DNA of 64,000 nucleotides, from positions 2,356,001 through 2,420,000 of the forward strand of contig JAMYGW020000001.1 in NCBI GenBank assembly GCA_025617375.2, read 5' to 3'. Positions 1-10,844 of this stretch are shown in pieces; the stretch's first letter is position 1; each line of letters starts with the position of its first letter. The DNA is from Acarospora socialis (lineage: Eukaryota; Ascomycota; Lecanoromycetes; Acarosporales; Acarosporaceae). Both the position numbers and the translations under genes were made by a program. The notes under the pieces are model-generated. The model was given only the letters and a program-made list of their open reading frames with translations, was not told the DNA's origin and made no database searches.

Positions 1-1021
1 TGAGTATCGCTTACAGTGGTTGAAACTACCTCAAGATCTTTTCGATGATAAACTTATCGGAGCACTGCTGTTACACCCTCAAAAGTCAACCTCCGGACTG
101 CCGCTCAATATAACGACCTGTACTCTGGGTGCAGGCTGGGGTAGTTCAGCCGTGGTGAGAAATCCAACCACTGAGGTTCCAATGGTGTTCTCCAGTCAGA
201 TGGCCGACACGCCAAAATCATGGCCTGTCCATAACATGAAAACATTGGACACAATTAATAGCAGTCCTGACTACGCAAATTTGTCTGGGTTCAGTTACCC
301 TCAACGCCGAGTTGATATCTCAACTAATTGGGCAGAGTTCCTCAATCCAATCATAATAGGGAACAACCATTACAACTCGACGGCCATAAATCCAGTACTC
401 GCTGCAACCTCAGAACCATTGCGTGAAGCCAAAATCGCACAGGTTCTGACTACAATGCTCACCACTGGTTTGGCAAGAAACGGTATGGAACTTGACTGGC
501 AAGGTACTCTACTTCACAGCTTGCAAATTTCACTTATGATGACTTGCTGACTTAGTTCAGTTATCCAGGGCAACTCACGCCATGTGATGGCTGCTTAGTG
601 TTTGAGGTAGAGCACTCTACTTCAGGCTTCGCATACACCCTTCAGGAAACCACCACTAAACTGGCAATCGCTGTTATGATCACGTACTGTGCCCTCGCCC
701 TTGCACACATTCTCTACCTCACGATCTTGGGTGTCAGCAGCAATGCCTGGGACACGACTACTGAAATTGTGGCGCTAGCAATGAACTCTTCGCCCACAAC
801 ACATCTTCAGAACACTTGCGCTGGTATATTCGGCATCCAAAACATTTCGAACCCCTGTTCAAATCCTAGTGACGAGTAAGGGCAGCGGTAAGGACGAGCA
901 TCTGGAGTTGGTCTTCGGTGACGTCGAGGCAGGGGTTATGGGAGGAAGGTCACGACTGGGAATGAATGAAGAGTATGGAACGCTAAATACTGCTGAAGGA
1001 CAACATGGCAAGAGGGAATGA
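1..1021 (+). pseudogene. Frameshifted relic of a fungal membrane protein (C-terminal part, runs off left edge)
   Basis: The reading frame is open from the left edge to about 540, then must switch frame (about 560-856), then switches back and ends at a TGA at 1019-1021. The three pieces read as one protein: an extracellular-looking segment with several N-x-S/T sites, a hydrophobic helix near 670-735 (AIAVMITYCALALAHILYL), a segment ending NTCAGIFGIQN, and a C-terminal EHLELVFGD motif. From memory of the family, fungal proteins of unknown function carry this order (transmembrane helix, W-D, LAMNS, LRNTCAG, then HLELVFG). I found no intron whose phase joins the pieces, so two compensating indels are the simplest reading. 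Sequencing error cannot be excluded. The N-terminus is outside the window. Confidence 0.5.
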
Positions 1022-2024
1022 GCGAGAGCATCGGACCTGAAAATCCGGCATCGCCCCCCGGAAACCCCTTGGCTCTACGGTAATTGTAACATTCTGGACC
1101 ACGCAGCATTCGGTTCAGTGTTGATCATCACCTTCCCTGCACAGATGCTCACCTCTCTCTTCTCCTTGCAAACATGACGGAGCACTCTCAGCTGGCTGAG
1201 ACGTCGTCATTCACGGTCAAACACCTGCTGCTATCTGTACCCCTACTACGAACATCCCCTACCATGGTCATGATTCCGATTTGCGCAAAGTTATTTGTAT
1301 ACGGCGTTTCGGACCAAATCCGTGTCCAGCTTCTGTCCAGAGCACGTGGAGTGGACCGAACTGGCGCCTAAAATCCAACACCGAGATACTTTTGTCATGA
1401 AGGTGTAGAGCAGTTTCGCTTTAGTTTGCCATGATATGGTGGATGGGACGCTCAGAGAAAAACTTAGAAGCAAAGTCTCCTGTTCAACTCATAGTAGCGT
1501 GTGGGATCTAAATTGTATGCAATGCTACCAATCACGTCGGCTCCCTGCGCCCATCTTTGAATATGAGTCGAAAAGAAGGCGTAGATGGAGATGATAAAGC
1601 ATCGCGCGTTTAACTCAGCTGGGTGAGGATAGAGGGCTGCGGAGCTGCAGTGCTGCTAGGAGAGGGGGCCAGGCGGTGCGAGTGGAAGGGCTTGCGAAAG
1701 ACTTGTGTACCTCCAAGGTGTGGATGCTCAGCTACACGAGTACTGTGATTGGGAGTTGAAGTTCACGGGGAATTGATGGAAGGTGTGAGAATAGAAAAGG
1801 TCGAGGTAGGTTGCTTTGGTGAGACGGAAAGAAGGATGAGAGGGGACAATAGTGTACCACCGTAGTTCGATAATCAAGTCCGGATCAGCGCCGAGTTCCA
1901 TCACCTCGCTAAGATGAACAGTTGATTCGAACTAGGTATGCCCGCGCCAAGAGGCACGGCGCAGGGCCTGGCTAACGGCTCCAAAAAAGAACAGTTTGAT
2001 GGCTTTCGTTATTGAAATCAGAGT
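1022..2024. other. Intergenic, no gene seen
   Basis: About 1 kb between the relic and the 3' end of UTP8. Only short ORFs without recognisable domains (for example 1174-1371) occur, and they lack codon-usage or homology support. It is normal GC, with no hypermutation and no repeats that I could see. Confidence 0.6.
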
Positions 2025-4962
2025 CTAGAAAACTATCCGCTCCCGACTGTACTTCCCAACCATCTTGCTCTTCAACCTTCCGATATCCCTACGACTCCGC
2101 TTCTGAATCTCCCCACCGGCACCGACTTTCGTCAACGGTATGACTTGCGGCGCTTTAAGGCTCAGCGGCAGCAAGCGGGTGTCGACGGTATCGAGCGACA
2201 ACGTGACAGGCTTAGCACTCGCCGTCGTATCTTTGCCCTTTGGAGCGTTCGCTCGAGTACCAACAGCCACGGACTTCCCGTACAGAAGCATCTGCGTTAG
2301 CATTCCTGCTAGGTAAGCGGCCTCTTGAACGCCTTGCAGAACGGCGGAAATTTCGGCGATCATTAGTTCGAGCATGTCTGCTTTATCTTCCGAGTCGTCG
2401 AATGCGGACGCGCCGAGAAACCATCCGCCCATACCGAGACTGTCGACTGCGCAGTTGATTAGAGTGATGAGCATGTGGAGCGCATCGTGGTGCTCTTGGT
2501 GGTTGTATAGGTCTGATGGAAACTCCGGGTCTGAGGTCCAGCCTCCACGACTTAGCTCGATTCGAAGTTCTTCAATGAGGCGGATAGTGTCGGATCCGTT
2601 GAGTTGTTTCCTTAACGCCTTTGTGATTGTGGAGGCGGGAAACGAATACAGTCTCCTCAAAGCTGCCATGATGGCTAGCCGGTGAAGTGAAGACCGATTT
2701 TGATGTTTTGAGACGTGGTCATTCCCAGCGGCGACGGCGCCGCACTGTTGTGCATCTTCCGTCTCACCATTGACGGACTCTCCTTCACCGTTCGTGAGTA
2801 ATCTCCGGTTGGTCTGTTCGTTAGCTTCAAGAGCGCGCAGCATAGATTTGACCAGATGCGCAAGTTCTTCGGCTTCAAGATACACAGGCTTTCTGAGCAA
2901 AACCATGATCGATACCAGGCTTGGATCATACGCTACAAGCGCTTCGGTTAACGCGCCCACAGGAAGGGTAGGAGGAACGATGGACAGGTTTTTCTGCCGT
3001 AGAGCAAGCTCGACGTTGCTGGCGGAAAAGTTTCCCGATTGCACGAGCCATATGAAGAGCTTCATGGGAAAGAACACGACTTTTAGACTAGAAGCTTCAC
3101 CAGCACTGCTTGTGGCACTACGCCCCGGTTGCCTCTCATCATCCTCAAACGAAAACATTTTTTCAAGGATATACAGAACCTTGGCCCTATGCGCTACATC
3201 AGGCGTGGCTTGGTCATTGGTTGCTCGCCGGTTGGGTGGCAATTTGCCTTGGGGTGCTTTGCGGTTCTTCGTGGTTTGGCTCGGTGCAGGATCCGAGAGG
3301 TCTTCACTCCCGCTTGTAGACGACTGTCCATCCTCCGTCACACCCAGCTCCAAAAGCATGACTGCCTCAAAGGAATCAATCCTTTCCTCAGTAGCGTCAT
3401 TGTCAAGCCTTGTCATCACTTCTTGCCAATGCGTATCCTGCACTGTACGTGAAGGAAGCGGGCTGCCTAGAGAGAGGCCAGTTGGACTAGGAAGTTTCGG
3501 CCGCGCCACTGATTCTCGTAATCCACGGCCAATGGAATCGATCAAGAGCCCATCTCGCTTCCTCTTCCGCTGGCTCCCAAGAGAAGAGTAGGGACGAGTA
3601 ACTTGGAAAGCCAGAAGATCATTCTTAGTATTTGCAAGGACCAGACCAAGCTGGGTTACGTAGGATAGTAACCGAAGCGGCGATGTCTGGGCGTCCTCGA
3701 TTTCGGACTTCGTCTTGGCAGCGTTCATATTGCTCAATGGATAAAGGGTTTGAACGGAGCGATACTTCGTGTCGTGAATGGCCAGAGATGTTGAGGTTGC
3801 GGCAACGATTGATGAAGAAGATAGTCTCAAGAATGAAGACACACCGTTCTGACCAAAGCGGATATAGCTCGAAAGCTTGGGCACCGTCCCGGACAGATCG
3901 TAGATGCTCAAGGCGTTAGGTGAGCCGAGATACAGCGTACCGCTAGGGGCATGCAGTAGGATCTGAAATGTTTGCTGAGTTATTGACTCGGGGTCAGAGT
4001 CTTCTGGAAGCAGTACACTTTGCATATGCTGCAGTGATGGACTTGTACTTATGATACCTCCATGATTTCGGGTTGACCGGTTTCCTTGTAATGCAAACAT
4101 ATGCAAGGTCATTGGTTTCGCCTTTGAAGACTCATGTTCCTGACAGCTTGTAATAAGGAACAGAACGGTAGCATAGATATCTGTTACGCCAGTCGGAATG
4201 TCAGCTCCTAGCATAGCTCGCAAGTCGGCTCTTTCCTTGAGCAGCCCCTTTCCAGCCGTCTCGGCATCGATCAAAGCTGCGTATTCGACTCGGAAGGTCA
4301 TAGTCGTGGTCCGCACTACATCGCCTGCACCAACGAGCGAAGCGATGCTGGTACACCACTTCTCCACACCGAAGTTGCCGGATAATAACCGTATTTCTCC
4401 GTCATGGTGGACTGCAATGACATCTGGAACGCCCTCCGCTCTCGAGACTGGGTCAAAAGCTGGTACAACGTCGATATGAACTATGGGCTGACTCGACTCG
4501 GGTACTGGGTAAGATACCATGCCCGCACCGTGAACAGTTGATGGGGACGGCTTCGCTCTCTCATTGTCGGAGAATAGTTGGATCCGCGCTCTCGATTCCA
4601 CGACAGAGCAGTAAATGTAGGTTTGTGCTGCCTGCAACCTATCTGACCTTCGGCGGATGCAGCACGGTGGACATGTAAATTTGGACTGGGGCGATAGGGC
4701 ATAAGAGATTTTCAGTCTGGGGGTTTGAACCTGCACTCCGCCTTAGCTCACTGCAGGACATCGTAGATGGATAGATTCGTACATCATATACGTTGACGGA
4801 CTCTCCACCAGTAGCTACTGCGATTTCGTTCCGCTTCCTCTTCTTTGACCCCACTAGACTGTAAATATTGCTAAAGAAGGTTTTGCCATTGATTGGGTCG
4901 AGAGATTGTGGTAGATGCGCAATAAGGTAAGGGGTCTGGATGGAGGTAGAATGATCAGCCAT
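2025..4962 (-). CDS. UTP8: U3 snoRNP-associated protein Utp8 (t-UTP/UTP-A subcomplex)
   Basis: Two exons on the minus strand: 4962-4783 and 4730-2025, with a 52-bp intron 4731-4782 (donor GTACGA, acceptor TGCAG). The join gives a 961-aa protein in phase. The N-terminus reads SIQTPYLIAHLPQSLD followed by KKRKRNE and a VNVYDVQTPRL strand, as in filamentous-fungal Utp8. The first ~400 residues have the alternating-strand look of a beta-propeller. The middle carries basic KRKRD and acidic low-complexity patches, and the extreme C-terminus is VGKYSRERIVF, also typical of the family. Utp8 belongs to the UTP-A part of the small-subunit processome in the nucleolus, acts in 18S pre-rRNA processing and rDNA transcription, and in yeast also in tRNA export. 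A tandem ATG allows a start at 4962 or 4965. It is divergent from ELG1 with ~400 bp between the starts. Confidence 0.82.
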
Positions 4963-5368
4963 CATCGCAAAAAACCGAGTTGCTGAGTACAACGCTCATT
5001 GACTGCATGCTGTTCTTTTCTACACCTGCTCCGGGAGTTTGAAGGGAAACATCGAATGCTGTCAGTCTAGCGGCAATCTCCGTTGATCGAACTAAGATGT
5101 TAATTGACTGACGCGAGACTCGACGCGACCTCACCAGGTACTGACGCGGACTCGATTGACGATCGCCCAGAAACATTTCACACTGTCCCATAGATCCAGT
5201 GCAGTCCATCATTACGAAAGCGATGCAAAGGCGCATACAGCGAGGCGTCCGGAGTTATTTGGATTTTCCTCTAGTGATTTGATGGTCGGCTTGGTGCACC
5301 TGTTGAAGAGGGCCTTAGTGGTAATGAGTTCAAATTGAATGGCTGCTCTTGCGACAATCAATTTAGGG
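4963..5368. promoter_or_regulatory. Shared intergenic region between divergent UTP8 and ELG1
   Basis: About 400 bp separates the UTP8 start (minus) from the first plausible ELG1 ATG (plus), so it must hold both promoters. I could not assign a TATA box or a specific factor site. An upstream ORF on the minus strand (4955-5236) has no recognisable domain. Confidence 0.45.
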
Positions 5369-8300
5369 ATGAGCCTCGGTGCGCATCAGGGAGTTCATCC
5401 ATTCTTCGAAAAGAACAAGCGTAAGATTGAGAATACAGCTGTTGCAGAAGACGACTGACAAATGATCATGGAGGTCCTGCGAAATTCCCTAATACCTCGC
5501 ATGAGGCGTCCAGCTCGTCTCAACAACCGGGAGTGTCTGGCGATGATGAGAAACTATCTGGCGCACCAACTAATGTCAAACCCGTGCTAAATCAAACCCC
5601 CCAAACCGAGACACCGATCGACCCTTTGACTCTCTCAGACAATGATCATTATGCAACCTCGAGCACTTCCACAACCCGGCAGGCTGGTCGTGGACTTGTG
5701 TCGGGAAACAGCCGTAACCTGGTGTTGAGTAAGGCTAAGGCTGAGCAGGTGATACAGGTTGAGCAATCCGTGCAAGTGAATGGGGCAGAGGTAGCAAGCC
5801 TGGATATCGACCTCAACTCCGCTCGAAACAAGAGGCGGAGATTGTCAGCTCCCGAAGAGCTTGACTTGACTCCGGAGAACTCCTCGACGGCTTGGCTTAT
5901 ACAACTGCACGAAGCAGCTTACGGGCAGTCAGGGCCGACAACTTCAGCACAGTTCAACCTCACGGACGGATGTCGAAGAGCAGAAATTGAGACGCCATAT
6001 CTACCTCTAAGTGCACAGGATCTAGATCCCAATAAGGAGGGGGAACAAGGGACTATCACCGAAGTGTCAACGCCTGAAGCTGGTAGCTTAGAGATGCCTT
6101 CTACACAGCGCTCGCCGCCGAGGCAGAAGATGCTTAAACTTAGAGGTGATGGAAGGCTGGCATCACCGAAGTCGAGAAAAAGAGTTGGCGTCAGGCCGAA
6201 AGATTCGAAGAGCAATGAAAGCCTGAAACTGCCGGTGAATCGCGAGGTTGTTGTGATCAAATATGGCTCAGATGAAGAGTCAAGAAATCATATAGGTCAA
6301 AAGATATTCGTTATTCTGGGTGAGGGTGTGAAAGGCCAAGATTTTGTGGTTGAACCATCAGCGGAACCATCTCAGCCTGCGAAGGCAGCTCCTCCAGGTC
6401 CGCCGAAGCCAATGCATCCGTTCTTTCTTGGAAATGCAGCAGTCAAGCAGGGCACCGGTGTGAAAGCCTCGATCGAGTCTAAACGGACTAGTACAAGCAC
6501 AGCCGGCTCTGACAGCGAACTTGACCTGCATATTAGCCCGAGGAAATCGAGAAAAGCGATTGAGAATCAACACCAAGCGGATACTTCTCCTAGGTCTGCT
6601 GATTCCAAACCAAGTTTCCTAAGTCGAGGCTTGACCAGAACGTTGAGAAACCCTGGAGGAGTCGAACCTGCATGGCCGTCTAGGGATGCGATGCACATAA
6701 GAGGCTCTGAAAGATCTAGAGATGATGCTTCGATTCGTCATGTTGATCGATTAAAGACCCAGGTCAAGCTGAAAGGCTCTCTGGTCCGCATTCCAAGTAA
6801 TGAAGACGTAATTCTACGGTTAGCGTTCCGGCTTCCAATCGGAGAACGGCGAGGTATGGTTGAGAGAAGCAATGCGCCGACTGTACTACGTGTTCCACAA
6901 AGGGAGGTAATGACGGGCACACAGCTTCAAGCACTCAGTCGTCAGGAGGTATCTACGAGACTGCATGCCTCCCGACACGCAAATGAGGCGGACCTGGGAC
7001 ATCGGGTTGAAACGACAAGCAACAAAGCGCATCCAGTTGTCGCGCGTCTCTTCTCGGAGATCCCCACCTCGTTGACTGCCTTTGATAGGGCTCAATGTGA
7101 ACCATACTCATGGGTCCACAAGTACGCACCGAAGCGAGCGGAAGAGGTTCTACAACCGGGACCTGAAGCAATCCTTTTAAGGGACTGGTTGTGCAACTTG
7201 ACCATCGAAGCTACAGATCCTGCAGGAGCCGACGGGCAGCCAGTTCGGACATCATCTACTTCAGCGAAAAGACCAGTACGCGATGATAGTGGCCCACAGA
7301 TGGCGAAAAGGCGAAAGCGACGAAAGAGAGCTGAGTTGCTTGATGGCTTCGTTGTCTCGAGCGATGACGAGAATAATGAGATGGACGAACTTACTGGCCC
7401 TGAGGACGGGAGTAAGGACCTTGTCCGCGGTGGCGGCTACGCCCAAAAACGAACTGTAGTCAGGACAGGCGGTATAAAAGAATCTCTCAAAGCGTCAGGT
7501 GCAGCATCGGGACTCTCCAATGCGGTCTTAATAAGTGGGCCTCATGGATGCGGGAAGACAGCTGCCGTTTATGCCACGGCGAAGGAGCTCGGCTTTGAGG
7601 TCTTCGAATTGAACCCTGGAAGTAAACGAAGCGGCAAAGATATAATGGATAAGGTCGGCGATATGGCCCGGAATCATCTGGTACATCATGCCTCGGAAAG
7701 AGATGAGCGTCATGAGGGCGTTCTCAAAGGAACGGATAATACGTCGCATCAGGATAACATAGCTCAGGGGCGGCCAATTATCAATTCCTTCACCAAGGTG
7801 AAGGAGAAGGCTAAAACGAAGACGTTGGCAACTCACGGAGATATCAAGCCCAAGTCAACAGCCGGTCCAAAGCCCAAGCAGCAGGCAAAGCCCAAGCAGT
7901 CACTGATCTTACTCGAAGAGGTCGATATCCTATTCGATGAGGACAAGCAATTCTGGGCCACTGTCCTTGGATTGATTGCACAGTCTAAGCGACCAGTTAT
8001 CATGACGTGTAATGACGAGAGCCTGGTTCCCTTAAATCAGATGTCTCTCCACGCCATTCTTCGATTTACGTGTCCTGCCTACGACCCTACCGCAGACTAC
8101 CTACTACTATTAGCTGCTAGTGAAGGCCACTTACTTAGACGGAATGCTGTTCTTGCACTCTACAAATCTAAAGATTTCGACCTCCGAGCGTCGATTACGG
8201 AGTTGGAGTTCTGGTGTCAAATGGCAATAGGGGATAAGAAAGGTGGCCTGGAATGGATACTGGAGCGCTGGCCTGCAGCCAACGATTCCGGCGATCCTGA

Positions 8301-9401
8301 CCAACAACTGCGTGTGGTCAGCAAAGACACGTATCTGAAAGGCATGGGATGGTTCAATCGGGATAACGTATGTGGATTTGATAGAGCGTCGACTGAGAGA
8401 AAGGTTGAGCTGTTGCTCGAAGCTTGGCAGAACTGGGGTATAGGCACCGAGGATTGGCTCAAGGGTGAAAATACGAACGTGCGCTCTGTGGCGGACACAG
8501 TGACTAGGGATGGCATTGGAAAACTATCGTTGAGAGCACTCATGGACTGTGAGAGGCTTGCAGATGCCGCCAGTGCTACCGATCTCTTTGGTAGCCCTGG
8601 CTTGCGAGTGGGCTATCAAGTATGCAGGTACTCCGGTATATCTGAGACATTCGCTAACATGCACAGGCTTTCCTCGATCCTACGCAGCCTGATATTTCAG
8701 AAAAAGTGCGCGGCAGTTTCGTCGAAGGGTACACCTTTATCCAGAGTGACATTCTTGTCGAACATGGTGAGCTTAGCACGGGGTTGGCAATGACTACCCA
8801 AGCTCTCGCTTGCGGCGCTCCTCCGTCTTCGAGCGACCCGCTGCATGATGCAGACGCAACAGAAGGAAGCCTTATCGACTACATTGCCGATGGGCATGGT
8901 AAAGACCATGCAAATCAAAGCTTGACACGCATGGATCTTGCAGCTGCCTTTGACTCATTAGCGGAACCTGCAAAAAGAAACGTAAATCAACCAGCTGGGT
9001 TACTGTTGTCGGAGTTTGACCGAACCACGTCCTTGCTCGTCGAAGACTTGGCACCATACGTACGCTCCATCATAGCATTCGACCTGCGCCTCGAACAAGA
9101 ACGGCTTCGGCTGAGCAATCTCCTATCGCAAAGCGGCCGAGATGGAAAGCGGATAAGGACGACAAGAGCGAGTCGAGCAGCGCTGGAGGGCGGCAGTAAA
9201 GCACATACACGTCGCGAGCGATGGCTTCCTGTAGGGACTAACGCCGCGTTGGTGCTGCGAACCGGAGGGCATGGTTGGCAAGATGCGGCTGCCGAGTACA
9301 GTTTGCAGGGTGATGCTGATGGCGGTCGCGATGATAGTGGTTCAAATACTAAGGTGTCTCGGCGCTCTTCCTTGGACAGCACGATTGCTGGGGAAACTTG
9401 A
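5369..9401 (+). CDS. ELG1: Elg1/ATAD5-family AAA+ ATPase, PCNA-unloading RFC-like large subunit
   Basis: The main exon runs to 8619 and is joined across a 47-bp intron 8620-8666 (donor GTATGC, branch GCTAAC, acceptor CACAG) to 8667-9401. After a long disordered N-terminus comes the WVHKYAPKRAEEVL motif (about 7106), typical of RFC large subunits, then Walker A GPHGCGKT (7537-7560), ELNPGSKRSGKDI, Walker B LILLEEVDILF (~7900) and sensor 1 PVIMTCND. This combination is diagnostic of Elg1/ATAD5, which with Rfc2-5 unloads PCNA after replication. Only the 5' end is uncertain. An ATG at 5369 starts a short frame containing HPFFEKNKR, but that frame hits TGA at about 5456, while the long frame is open from 5431 with no ATG nearby. 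A missed intron or an indel lies there. The frame from 5431 onward (about 1,307 codons) is secure. Confidence 0.85.
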
Positions 9402-9524
9402 TGGATAGTTTTGCCTTTAGATCTGAAGTAGTACATTTTATCATATGCTTAGCATCAAGAGTTGAGAGTTGCCCCACACAAGTTCTCAGACGAAACCTCG
9501 TACCAGTTACCCAGTGCCCTGCTA

Positions 9525-9958
9525 CAATTCCAGGTCATAAATGAATGCCACCCCCATGAGTTTGACGAAATCACACAAATCAATGTGTATTGTTCACAAC
9601 AACCCTCAAAATCTGAGGTCACATCATCTTTCAGAATTAATCTACTGACTTCTATCTACTGAAGTTTTTTTTCAGCTTCTTTCTGTGACTATGATGTGTA
9701 TATAGTATGTTAAAATGACTGAGATTTCAGTCTGATAACACAAGCGACAACAGTGTCACAGTAAGAGTGTTAGATTGTACTTTCAACAACTTTGTTCTTC
9801 TACATAATGTTGAGAATTTTCCTACTTATTCTCATATATATATTCATTCAGAGAACAAATTTATAGAAGCTGGTGATGTTGTGTTCTCAAGTTTCTTATA
9901 AGAGAGTGCAAATGTTATGTCTTTTGCGCTCCCGGCATTAAATTACGACCTAGAACTA
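9525..9958. mobile_element. TIR element (MITE-like), family A copy 1
   Basis: Inverted repeats of 25 bp at 9525-9549 and 9934-9958 match except for transitions and two transversions. The shared core is AGGTCRTAA with an AATGCC end. Both ends are flanked by TA (9523-9524 and 9959-9960), the target duplication of Tc1/mariner-type transposition. The 434-bp body is AT-rich, has no coding capacity, and its middle (about 9625-9815) is nearly free of CC, GG and CG, like the retrotransposon block. The same TIR family is present at 21207-21442. Confidence 0.65.
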
Positions 9959-10252
9959 TAAGCGCGGGCGTTACCTGCATGTCAAGTAATACCTTAGGGC
10001 AAAGAAAACGGAAGGCGGGAAGTCCCCGGACAGGACAATGTGACAGAGCTAATTTCAGGCATGAAGGAGAGCTTTACGCAGAGGGCGTGCGGAGCTTAGT
10101 GACTGCAATCACTGCCAACTGCCGGATTTCATTATAAGAGTTGAGGGATGCCAGATGTCGTACAGAGACCGCGAACCTGACAGCTACTAGAACATCATTT
10201 GTCCAATAGAACGCCGGATATTTAATGATATATGACGAATTTTTCATCATAT

Positions 10253-10341
10253 CCGTTCTTAGTTTAGTTGGTTATAACATTCGGCTGTAATAGAACTTCA
10301 TTGGAACCGAAGGGTCCCCGGTTCGACTCCGGGAGAACGGA
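10253..10341 (+). tRNA. tRNA-Tyr (GTA) with anticodon-loop intron
   Basis: The acceptor stem is 10253-10259 paired with 10334-10340, giving C1-G72 as in eukaryotic tRNA-Tyr. A14, G18-G19 and A21 are in place in the D-arm. The anticodon stem is TTCGG/CCGAA with GTA at 10287-10289. The T-arm is CCCGG-TTCGACT-CCGGG and the discriminator is A at 10341. A 15-nt insertion (about 10291-10305) directly after A37 is the canonical position of the intron in nuclear tRNA-Tyr genes. All stems pair apart from one T-T in the D-stem. Confidence 0.92.
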
Positions 10342-10844
10342 GTACTATTTTTGTTTTTGTCTTCGTCTGGGATATGGAACGGTTAATTTTGATGGCGAGC
10401 TGAGTGTTGAGTGGTCGGTGGATACGTTTCGCTCTCAGGATTATCTTTGCGGTGGTGGGAACCGTAGCAGAGACGTTTATATGATAACGACTGAAGTGCA
10501 TACATAGTACGGAATAACAGGCACATCTTTGCTTAACCTCACCTGCCATTAAAGATAGCTATCTCGCTGAGAGCAGCATCTTTTCCTCTCGCATTGTTAA
10601 TATTGCTGGCATATGTATCTGAGATCGTTTGGGTAGTAGACAGAAGTGGCTAGCGAGAACCCTCGAGATCGACCTCGCATTGGAGTGTCGACGGATGATG
10701 TCGTAGGATGCTAACAAGACTCTTGAGTGTGTGAACAGTTATCATTCGACCTTCTGGGAACGACTCAACTGCTCCTGATTCTTAGCAAAGTCTTTCTGGG
10801 TGAAGTTCGGAGTCAGCCTTAGCTGCTATCGTTGCCGCTCGATC
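10342..10844. other. Intergenic, MVP1 5' region
   Basis: About 500 bp between tRNA-Tyr and the MVP1 start. I see no gene or repeat. It presumably carries the MVP1 promoter. Confidence 0.5.

Noticed and set aside
3632-3919. Plus-strand ORFs inside UTP8 (also 2770-3591)
   Set aside because: They are antisense shadows of a gene with strong family support and have no domain of their own.
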